Assembly (NCBI RefSeq): GCF_023256195.1
Contig: NZ_JAGDWX010000023.1
Span: forward strand, 839-64,838
Direction: 5' to 3'
DNA from: Acidithiobacillus sp.
GTDB taxonomy: Bacteria > Pseudomonadota > Gammaproteobacteria > Acidithiobacillales > Acidithiobacillaceae
DNA: 64,000 bases
How positions within the stretch are numbered: the first letter of the stretch is position 1; every line of letters begins with the position of its first letter. The position numbers were made by a program, and so were the translations under genes. Positions 11,344 to 19,466 of the stretch are shown piece after piece. Under the pieces are notes generated by a model. That model searched no databases and was not told the origin of the DNA. It saw only the letters and a list, made by a program, of their open reading frames with translations.

Positions 11344-12576
11344 TCAGGTCTTTGCCAAGGGCTTGCCGCATTCTCCACAGAAACGATCCCCGGGCTGCGC
11401 CGCTGCACCGCAATGCGGGCAGTGCGTGAGCTCGTGGACGGGAGTCGCTGCCGCCGATGCCGCGCTGTCCGGGTTCGACGCTGCAGCTGGCGGAGGAGCG
11501 AAGCCCGCGGCGGAGGCATGCGCCGACGCTTGCTGCGCCTGCGCTCGGGCTCTGGCAGCGGCTGCTTCAGCGCGTTTCTGTGCCGCCTCTGCTGCCCTGC
11601 CGACTTTCTGCATCACTCCGCCGACGAAGGCATGGCCGGCCTCAGCGTCTACCGTCTTGGTGCTCTCGTCGTAGAGGTAGGCAAGTCCGAGCAGGAATAC
11701 ATTGTTGGGAATGGCGACGCTGATCGCTGTCACGAGGAGGATGGTGAGCCCGAAGGCGAAGATGTAGAGCTCTCCGTTGAGGCCGACCCCCTGGCCACCC
11801 AGCATGGAAAAAGCAGCGATGGGATTGTGGATGAGGGGTTGCAGGATACCCCCGAGGACCCCCGACAGGACCAGACTCGATATCAGACTGCCTGTCAGCA
11901 TGGCAGAATAGAAGGCCAGAGCAGCGATCATGACGGTCACGACACTGACCAGGACAATGAGTAGGGCCAGGATGAAAATGACCGGCCCTGGCCGGGAACG
12001 CGCGACCGCTACCAAGTGACCCAGCGCCCCACTGACCGTCTCACCGAACCATAGCGCTGGTCCGCTGAGGCTGAATATCACCATGAAAGTCAGAACGCTG
12101 GCGATGTTCACCAGAAACAGCCCAGGAAAAACTGCCAGCGAGAGCAGGCCCCCCAGCGCGGGGATGCGGCAGATCTCTACCAGAATGACCTCTGCAACGA
12201 GCAGGCCGAGCAGCAGCAACGATTCCAGAAGCACGAGCCCTATCAGGCGTGGCAAGGTGAAGAGCCCAAACAGCAGGCAATCCAGGATGCCTGGCGCTTC
12301 GCGTCCCTGTACCGTTGCCGCGAGGCTGTGCCCCGCGCCGAGGTAACCCGCCCCCACCGCAACGAAATACACGAGAAAACCCAAGGCGAGGAAGAGAAAG
12401 GCAGCGGCGCCTGTGCCACCGAAGCGTTCGAGAATCGCAAGTATTAACAATCCGATGAAAAGGGCGGTCCCCATGACGGCGATGGGGCGCCATAAGGTGA
12501 GTCCGCGTAGCGCCTTGATGAGAATGGAAAAGTCCAGCTCGTGCGCAGGTAGGGCCGGTTCTGGGTAGGCAGCCAT
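11344..12576 (-). CDS. Multi-TM membrane protein with C-terminal zinc ribbon
   Basis: Several hydrophobic segments, an Ala-rich linker, then HCPHCGAAAQPGDRFCGECGKPLAKT at the C-terminus. Confidence 0.8.
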   Translation of the reverse strand: MAAYPEPALPAHELDFSILIKALRGLTLWRPIAVMGTALFIGLLILAILERFGGTGAAAFLFLALGFLVYFVAVGAGYLGAGHSLAATVQGREAPGILDCLLFGLFTLPRLIGLVLLESLLLLGLLVAEVILVEICRIPALGGLLSLAVFPGLFLVNIASVLTFMVIFSLSGPALWFGETVSGALGHLVAVARSRPGPVIFILALLIVLVSVVTVMIAALAFYSAMLTGSLISSLVLSGVLGGILQPLIHNPIAAFSMLGGQGVGLNGELYIFAFGLTILLVTAISVAIPNNVFLLGLAYLYDESTKTVDAEAGHAFVGGVMQKVGRAAEAAQKRAEAAAARARAQAQQASAHASAAGFAPPPAAASNPDSAASAAATPVHELTHCPHCGAAAQPGDRFCGECGKPLAKT

Positions 12577-12618
12577 GAAGTCTCCCGAGGTGGTGGGTTG
12601 AAGCCTGGCGAATCGCCC

Positions 12619-13308
12619 TCAGGGATTCGCTCCGGAGTTGTTCTGCAAAAGCGGCTGGTTATCTGCCGGTGGAGTCATCGCTGGATTGCGCATAGCCTCG
12701 AGGTTCTGATCGACCGATCGACCAGCGTACTGCATCGCTTGCCCCGTGTTGCCAGGGATGATGCGAGCGTTGAGGAGATATCCGTCCACAGCCTTGCGTT
12801 CGGCATTCATCCGATAGCGGAGCCGGTCGTCGTGCACACAGCGCGCAATGCTGATACCGCAGGCCTGTGCGTATTGGCTACTCAGTTGAAAGAACTGAAC
12901 CGCTGCCTGTCGGGCCATGCCGAAGCTGCGCATCTGTTCTGGACTGAGGCCTTGCACGGTCATTCCCGCAAATTCCGTGGAGAAAGCGTTCGCCTGACTT
13001 TGCAGCTTCTGCCAGCAGGCGCTCTGATCCTGGCGCGAAGCCATCGCACATTGGGCCAGGGAGTTTTTCATCGTACCCTTGGCATTTTCCCAGGTCCCGA
13101 CGAATTGCCGCGATACGTTGATGCCTGCCTGGCGGACGTTGGCCTGGGCTTGCGCCTGATCCATGCTGATGGGCATGGCTGGCACCGTCGTTCCGTACTT
13201 GGCAGCGCAGCCAGCGGCCAGAAGGACAGCGGAAGCGGAAAACAGAAGAGAACGCGTACGGACCATTTTTTGCGGCATATGGGCACTCCTGTATAGCCGA
13301 AGCATCAT
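12619..13308 (-). CDS. Uncharacterised lipoprotein
   Basis: TRSLLFSASAVLLAAGCAAKYG lipobox; GGAGGT (13314-13319) 5 nt upstream of ATG at 13308; ATGA overlap with the upstream gene. Confidence 0.75.
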   Translation of the reverse strand: MMLRLYRSAHMPQKMVRTRSLLFSASAVLLAAGCAAKYGTTVPAMPISMDQAQAQANVRQAGINVSRQFVGTWENAKGTMKNSLAQCAMASRQDQSACWQKLQSQANAFSTEFAGMTVQGLSPEQMRSFGMARQAAVQFFQLSSQYAQACGISIARCVHDDRLRYRMNAERKAVDGYLLNARIIPGNTGQAMQYAGRSVDQNLEAMRNPAMTPPADNQPLLQNNSGANP

Positions 13309-14132
13309 GGATTACCTCCGAAGGGTGAAAGCAGTTTCTGGAGATTCTGTGGCGAATGCGGCGTATGGTCGTCTTCCCGCGCTCCCGTCTGCGGAACCGT
13401 ATCTTGAACCCTGTGGGACGGCGTGGGGACGACCTGCATCGTCGGCTGATGCGAGATGGGTTTTTCCGAAGCAATCGTCGGGGTGTGCTGGGATGCGCGT
13501 TCGGCGGGTGGCGACGGCGGTAGCGCCGCAACCGCTGCAGGGGCTCTGACGGGAGGGGGTATAGTGGCCGAAGGTCGTGGCATTGGGCGAGCTCTGCTCT
13601 CTTCGGACCAAAGAGCAGGCCAGTGAGCGTAGATCAGGTAAGCACCAGCGGCGAGCACCAGCAGGAACGACAAGGCGATGACGTAGAGCCGATGGTTTCG
13701 GGGGGTGGTAGCACCGGCCCGACTTTGCGGCGCGGACACGGCTCCACTGGCATCGCACGTGCTGTCGAAGATGACTGGGATATCGGCGGCGGCGTCGGTG
13801 AGTGGCTCGGGTTCCTCGGTTTCCAGAGTGTGCCCGAAGGGCTCTTGCGTGGGCTCTGGTTGCGCCACGTCCGATATCTCTGACGCGCTGTCCTTTTCGG
13901 CGTGGCTCGGGGGCGCTGTGTGAGACGACTCGGGATGCGACGTATCCGTGATGGGAGCGGACTGGTCCGCCCCGCAAAGGGGACAGAAACGTTTACTCGC
14001 GAGTACCGCACCACACTGACGGCAAAAGTTCTTGGCCTCGATTTCGGCAGAAGCCATCTCCAATTTCGCGCCGCAATGGGCGCAGAACACCTTGCCTGCC
14101 GCGTTTTCCGCACCACAAGCGGAGCAGCGCAT
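13305..14132 (-). CDS. Double zinc-ribbon protein with one TM and a Pro/Ser-rich tail
   Basis: MRCSACGAENAAGKVFCAHCGAKLEMA...NFCRQCGAVLASKRFCPLCGADQS, then TM RLYVIALSFLLVLAAGAYLIYA. Confidence 0.8.
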   Translation of the reverse strand: MRCSACGAENAAGKVFCAHCGAKLEMASAEIEAKNFCRQCGAVLASKRFCPLCGADQSAPITDTSHPESSHTAPPSHAEKDSASEISDVAQPEPTQEPFGHTLETEEPEPLTDAAADIPVIFDSTCDASGAVSAPQSRAGATTPRNHRLYVIALSFLLVLAAGAYLIYAHWPALWSEESRARPMPRPSATIPPPVRAPAAVAALPPSPPAERASQHTPTIASEKPISHQPTMQVVPTPSHRVQDTVPQTGAREDDHTPHSPQNLQKLLSPFGGNP

Positions 14133-14291
14133 GTTCGCTTCCTTTCCCTTCTCTGGCCGCTTGCTGAGCTTTTTCACGCGGCCGTAATTTTCTTCCTCCG
14201 AGACGCTCTACGGGGTCCCATGGTTTCGTATTTTGCGGATATTATAATGCACTTTGTGCTCAGGCAAGGAAGCAGGGCACGTTATGGGATA

Positions 14292-15467
14292 TCAGAGCTT
14301 GCCGTAAGAGTGCAGCCCCGATAGGAACATGTTCACGCCCAAAAAGCAGAAGGTGACCACCCACAGGCTCATGAACGACCACCATGCCATGCTGCGGCCG
14401 TGCCAGCCCTTCACCACTCGCGCATGCAGATAGCCGGCATAATTGAGCCAGACGATGAGGGCCCAGGTCTCCTTGGGATCCCAGGACCAGAATCCGCCCC
14501 AGGCGCGGGCTGCCCAGACGGCACCGAGGATGGTGGCGACGGTAAAGAAAAGGAAGCCCAGGGCGATGGCCTTGTACATCACATCGTCCTGCACCTCCAG
14601 CGGGGGCAGGGTGCGCGCCAGTCTGCCGCCGCGCAGCTCCGACCGCTGCGTCAGCAGGTAGGCCAGACCTACGAGACTGGCGATGGTGAAGTTGGCATAG
14701 CCGACAAACATCATGGGCACGTGCAGCTTCATCCAGAAACTCTGCAGGGCCGGAATCAGAGGCTCGATGCGGTCCATATGCTGCGCCAGGGTCAGCCACA
14801 GGAGAAAGCCGACGCTGATGCCCACCAGCGGCATCACGAAAGCACCCAGGCCGCGCGCCCGATTGCGCTGTTCGTAGTACAGCCAGAACAGGGCCGTCGA
14901 GGCGCAGAAAAGCACCATGACTTCCCAGAGGTTGCTGACGGGGATGTGCCCCCAGTCGGGATGCCCGAGATAGGTCTCGCGCCAGCGTACCCCAAGACCG
15001 ATAAAGCCAAAGATCACGCCGACCCAGGTCAGCGCCGACGCCAATCGCCCCAGGGTCGCCTTTGCGGTGACGACGTAGGCGATGTAGAGCGCGGTGGCGG
15101 CGAGCAGCGCCGCCGACATCCAGTAGACCGCCGCCACGCCTTGCAGGACATAGCGCAGTAGCAGGTTGTCGGCAGGCGTCTGGCCATCGCTGTACAGCCA
15201 GACGGCGAAGAGAGCTGGTAGTACCGCAGCGATGGTCGCCCATTGCAAGGGCCGCCACGCTATCCCGGCGGCGAGTAATCCCGCGTACCAGCTCGCCAGA
15301 ACCAGATACTGCCAATATCCGAAGTCGTGGCCATAGCGCATCAGGATGGCCAGAGCGGCCAGGGTCAAACCGCCGACCCAGGGTGCCTCACGGCGCAGGA
15401 GGGCAATCCAGGAACGGTGCTCGGGGGACGATGGCAGGACGTAGCTTTCCACGGGACTATGGGCCAT
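14292..15467 (-). CDS. ccsA: Cytochrome c biogenesis protein CcsA/CcsB-type (WWD domain)
   Basis: [64 protein letters not shown] (WGxxWxWDPKE motif). Start at internal Met 15467. Confidence 0.93.
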   Translation of the reverse strand: [391 protein letters not shown]

Positions 15468-17295
15468 GGTGAACCTCCTCATGGGTTTCGCGAGAGGAAA
15501 TGGTTTGGGCGCCGGCAGCTTCCAGGGCCGCGCGCCAACGCGCAAACTGGCGGGCAAAATCGAGACGGTTGCGATCGGCTCCGGCGCCGAGCAGCAGCCG
15601 GCTGCCACCATCGGCACGTCGCTGGATCTGCGCCCAGACCTTTTGCTGGGGCAGGTAGAAGAGTATGAAAATACCCAGCACCAGGGCCACACAGCCCCAG
15701 TAGATCAGGGTGGTACCGGGCCACTTGGTGACCTGTAGACCCGCCGCCCAGCGATGATCGAACTGCGACAGGGTCAGCACGAAGGGCACGGGGTAATCGT
15801 GCAGACCTGCCAGGGCCTGCAGACTGGCCTCGACGAAGCGTTCCTTCTGGGCGGAGGTCCAGTCTGGAGCCGCCCTGGCGGCTACCCGATCAAACACCGC
15901 GGAAAAAAGCGCCGGCGAGGCATTGGCCCCCTCCTTTGCCGCCTTCTGCAGCGCGGCAAGATAGGCCATGAACAGGTGGATGCTGCCCGCGGGCCCCGTG
16001 GGAATGTAGACATACTGGTATGGGTCGCCAAGGCTGCGACGGTAGCCCTGCACGAAGAATCCTTGGCCTCCGCGGGTGATGGGCTGCATGTAGGTCTTCA
16101 TCTCGGCCCCACCACCCTGAGGATCGCGCACCACGTAGGTGAAGCTCGGTCCCAGATTGACGGTGGGATGCCTGGGATCGCTTGGCTCCCCCACGGCGCT
16201 GCGTGGGACGATGTTGTAGAGTTCGAAGTTCTTGAGCTGCAGAGAATAGCCCGAATTGCCCGCGTGCAGGGTCTGTCCCACCCGTCCCTGCAGCTCGGCG
16301 CTGTGACCGTCCGCGGCGCCCAGCAGGTAGGAGCGCATGGTCAGCAGAGAACCGCCGTCGCTGAAGCTCGACTGGTAGATGTCGACGCCATCGTAGGACA
16401 TCGGGTGGTTGACGCGGATGGCTCCTTCCTTCAGCACCTTGCCCTGAGGACTGTAGAGGACCACGTCGGAGACGAAGTCCTTGGGCATGCCGGTGGAATA
16501 GTACTGGATGTGGAAGGCCTTCAGATGGATCCGAAAGGGCAGGGGCTGTACCAGATAGCCGTTGCCCGCCAGCTCGAAGACGGCATCGGCCGTCTGCCCC
16601 TCGGGGAGGGTGATGATGCCCCGGTAAGCCGGGTTGTGGACGGGCATGAAGGCCGACGGTGGAATCTTGGACAAGGGTAGGTCGAAATCCGTCGCGGGCC
16701 GCAGACTGCCCGTGAGCTCAGCCCATTTGACCGGCACGTCGGCATTGTAGAGGGCAGCGGCGCAGATGACGATGATGGCGATGTGGGTGAGAAAATAGCC
16801 AAGACGGTGGTACTTGCCCTTGCGCGCCGCCAGGTACTGCGTATCGCCTTCTTGCAGCAGGCGCGGCCGAAAACCGCTGGCGCGCAGCGTCTGCGCGAGG
16901 CGCCGGGTAAGATCATCGGGATCTTCCGCTGCCAGCATCTCCACGACCTGCGGCTGCGCCCGCAGTGCATTTTCGCGCTGGCGCAGCGGAAACTCGCGGA
17001 TATCGCGCAGCATCCGCGGCGTGTTGCGGGTCACGCAGGTAGCGGTGGACAGCACCAGAAAGGCAACGATCCCCGTATACCAGGCGGTGCGGTAGACGTC
17101 GTAGAGCCCCAAGGTGCGGAATACCGCAAACCAGAAGGGACCGAACTGCAGGGCATAATTGCTGTAGGGCTGCTGCTGGCTGAGGATGGTGCCGATGATG
17201 GAGGCAATGGCCAACAGGACCAGCAGACTCACCGCCAGTCGCATGGACCCCAGGAAAGACCCGAGCAGCCGCCACTGCGACCGCTCTCGCGTCAT
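15457..17295 (-). CDS. resB: Cytochrome c biogenesis protein ResB
   Basis: SMRLAVSLLVLLAIASIIGTILSQQQPYSNY, GKYHRLGYFLTHIAIIVICAAALYN, C-terminal IYWGCVALVLGIFILFYLPQQKVWA. Confidence 0.92.
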   Translation of the reverse strand: MTRERSQWRLLGSFLGSMRLAVSLLVLLAIASIIGTILSQQQPYSNYALQFGPFWFAVFRTLGLYDVYRTAWYTGIVAFLVLSTATCVTRNTPRMLRDIREFPLRQRENALRAQPQVVEMLAAEDPDDLTRRLAQTLRASGFRPRLLQEGDTQYLAARKGKYHRLGYFLTHIAIIVICAAALYNADVPVKWAELTGSLRPATDFDLPLSKIPPSAFMPVHNPAYRGIITLPEGQTADAVFELAGNGYLVQPLPFRIHLKAFHIQYYSTGMPKDFVSDVVLYSPQGKVLKEGAIRVNHPMSYDGVDIYQSSFSDGGSLLTMRSYLLGAADGHSAELQGRVGQTLHAGNSGYSLQLKNFELYNIVPRSAVGEPSDPRHPTVNLGPSFTYVVRDPQGGGAEMKTYMQPITRGGQGFFVQGYRRSLGDPYQYVYIPTGPAGSIHLFMAYLAALQKAAKEGANASPALFSAVFDRVAARAAPDWTSAQKERFVEASLQALAGLHDYPVPFVLTLSQFDHRWAAGLQVTKWPGTTLIYWGCVALVLGIFILFYLPQQKVWAQIQRRADGGSRLLLGAGADRNRLDFARQFARWRAALEAAGAQTISSRETHEEVHHGP

Positions 17296-17438
17296 CACTT
17301 TTGTCTGCGCTTGCAAAAACCCCTCCCTTTTTTGTAGCGCACCGTTGGGCAGTCTAGGAGCCTGTGTCACTGCACACAAGCCCCGGCTCGGTAAATATGT
17401 GATTGCCAGTGACAAGCGCTGCCGACTATTCTCTAAGC

Positions 17439-18182
17439 ATGGAACGTACCAATCCCAAGGATATGGCCAAGGCCTTCCGCTTTGCGCCGCTGCGCAGGGC
17501 GTGTTTTCGTCTGAGCGTGACCCGGATGGACCAGTTGCCGGCGGACGATGGGGCCGAAGTGGCCATTGCGGGGCGCTCCAATGTCGGCAAGTCGTCCGTA
17601 CTGAACCTCCTCACCGGCCACGGTGGTCTTGCGCGCGTCAGTCGGACGCCCGGGCGTACCCAGGCCATCAATGTCTTCGACCTGGATCCGGGGCAGCGGC
17701 TCATGGACCTGCCCGGCTACGGCTATGCCAAGGTACCGGATGCGCTGCGCTTGTCCTGGGGCGGGCTGATGGAGGAGTACCTGAAGCGTCGGCGCAGCCT
17801 GCGTCTGCTGCTGTTGGTGATGGATATCCGCCATCCCCTGGGGCCCTTTGATCTCGCTTTGCTAGACTTTGCCCGGCATTGCGGACGACCGGTACACGCA
17901 CTCCTGAACAAGGCCGATAAACTGAGTCGGGGTGCGGCGCTGCAGGTGCTGGCCCGCTGCCGCCGTGACCCGGCCTTGGAGGGCGTGGGAACGCAGTGTT
18001 TCTCGGCGCAGTCGGGTGAGGGGCTCGAGGATCTGCATCGTCTTCTCGCCCGGACCTACGAAAAAGAGACCCCGGTCGAGACCGGGGCCAAGTCAGAGCC
18101 CTCAAAGGGAGGGGAGGGCTCGGGACCTGGCCAGGGAGGAAAAAGCCAGGACCGCAACGCTACTACTGCGGGCTTTGAGTAG
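17439..18182 (+). CDS. engB: Ribosome biogenesis GTP-binding protein YihA/YsxC/EngB
   Basis: GAEVAIAGRSNVGKSSVLNLLTG, SRTPGRTQAINVFDL, LMDLPGYGYAKVP, LNKADKL. Confidence 0.94.
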   Translation: MERTNPKDMAKAFRFAPLRRACFRLSVTRMDQLPADDGAEVAIAGRSNVGKSSVLNLLTGHGGLARVSRTPGRTQAINVFDLDPGQRLMDLPGYGYAKVPDALRLSWGGLMEEYLKRRRSLRLLLLVMDIRHPLGPFDLALLDFARHCGRPVHALLNKADKLSRGAALQVLARCRRDPALEGVGTQCFSAQSGEGLEDLHRLLARTYEKETPVETGAKSEPSKGGEGSGPGQGGKSQDRNATTAGFE

Positions 18183-18186
18183 CAAC

Positions 18187-19455
18187 ATGACTGTAAAGTT
18201 CAACCGTAAACATCCCTGGCATGTCCTGCGCCCCGATTGGCGAATTCGCTGGCGCAATCGCGGGCAGCGCTGGGCCAGCCGCCTGCATCTGTCGCTCTGG
18301 TACCCGCACTGGCCCATTGCTGCCGCCGTTGGTCTTCTGGGGATCCTCAATATCCTGCCGGCGCTGGAGCACATCCTGGGACTGCGTTATAACGGCAGTT
18401 TGGCGCACATGTCCCAGAGTTTCCTTCTGGACGCCTTCCGCGGTATCCCCGTGGGTGCCGCCGGGATCGTACTCCTGATCATGTCCGTGGGGCTCCTGTT
18501 CCGCTCCCGCTTCGCCTGGGTGTTGGTGCTGGTGCTGACGGGGGCCATCCTGAGCTACGGACTGTTCCGCCACCCCAGCCACCCGACCCTGCTGCTCTAC
18601 TACAACGCTCTGCTCATGGCCATGCTGTGGCTGTTCCGCAAGCACTTCAGCTACAGCAGTCTGGCCACCGGGACCCTGTTTGCCCTGACCGGTGCGGTGC
18701 TGGTGATCAGTTATGGGGTCTTCGGCGCCTATATTCTTGGGGCCGACTTCAAGCCGCCCATCCATAGTCTCCTTACGGCGCTGTATTATTCGGTGGTGAC
18801 CATGTCCACGGTGGGCTACGGCGACATCGTCCCCGTCACCCCCGAAGCCAGGATATTCGTGGTGTCCCTCATCGTTCTGGGCATCACCGTCTTCGCCACC
18901 TCTTTGTCCGCCATCATCGTTCCGGCCGTGCACAACCGTCTGCAGGCCGCCCTGAAAGGAGAGGCTCGACCCATGATCCGCAAGAACCACTACATCATCG
19001 TCGGCGATACCCCCCTGTCCCGTAACAGCTACCGCGAACTGAAAAGCCGCCAACTGCCGGTGGTGGTCATCGTCGGACATCCGCCCGAGGATTCCATCTA
19101 CCAGAGCGATGACCTGATCCTGGGCGATGCCGCCGATACCGAGGTGCTGCGCAATGCCGGAGCGGAGAACGCCATCGCTGTGCTGGCCCTGCGTGCCGAC
19201 GACTCGGAGAATGCCTTTGTGGTGCTTGCCGTCAAGGAGTTGGAGGGCAATGCCAGGACCGTCGCGGCGGTCAACGACAGCAAGAATCTCGGTCGGGTGC
19301 GACGGGTCCAGCCGGATATGATCATCGCCCCACAGGTCATGGGCGGGGAGCTTCTGGCCATGGCCCTGAACGGCGAAACCCTCGATAGCGACGCCGTGAT
19401 GCGGATGTTCCGCTTCAGCAGCGGCGAGACGGACAACGGCGCCAGGAAAAGCTGA
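18187..19455 (+). CDS. Voltage-gated-type K+ channel with TrkA-N (RCK) domain
   Basis: MTVKFNRKHPWHVLRPDWRIRW...; selectivity filter TMSTVGYGDIVP; RCK domain NHYIIVGDTPLSRNSYREL. Confidence 0.9.
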   Translation: MTVKFNRKHPWHVLRPDWRIRWRNRGQRWASRLHLSLWYPHWPIAAAVGLLGILNILPALEHILGLRYNGSLAHMSQSFLLDAFRGIPVGAAGIVLLIMSVGLLFRSRFAWVLVLVLTGAILSYGLFRHPSHPTLLLYYNALLMAMLWLFRKHFSYSSLATGTLFALTGAVLVISYGVFGAYILGADFKPPIHSLLTALYYSVVTMSTVGYGDIVPVTPEARIFVVSLIVLGITVFATSLSAIIVPAVHNRLQAALKGEARPMIRKNHYIIVGDTPLSRNSYRELKSRQLPVVVIVGHPPEDSIYQSDDLILGDAADTEVLRNAGAENAIAVLALRADDSENAFVVLAVKELEGNARTVAAVNDSKNLGRVRRVQPDMIIAPQVMGGELLAMALNGETLDSDAVMRMFRFSSGETDNGARKS

Positions 19456-19466
19456 GGCAGGGGCCC

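Noticed and set aside
14228-14260. TATTATAAT with GCACTTTGTGC as a bidirectional promoter for the zinc-ribbon operon
   Set aside because: A TATAAT-like hexamer is readable, but no -35 element at good spacing was found on the relevant strand.
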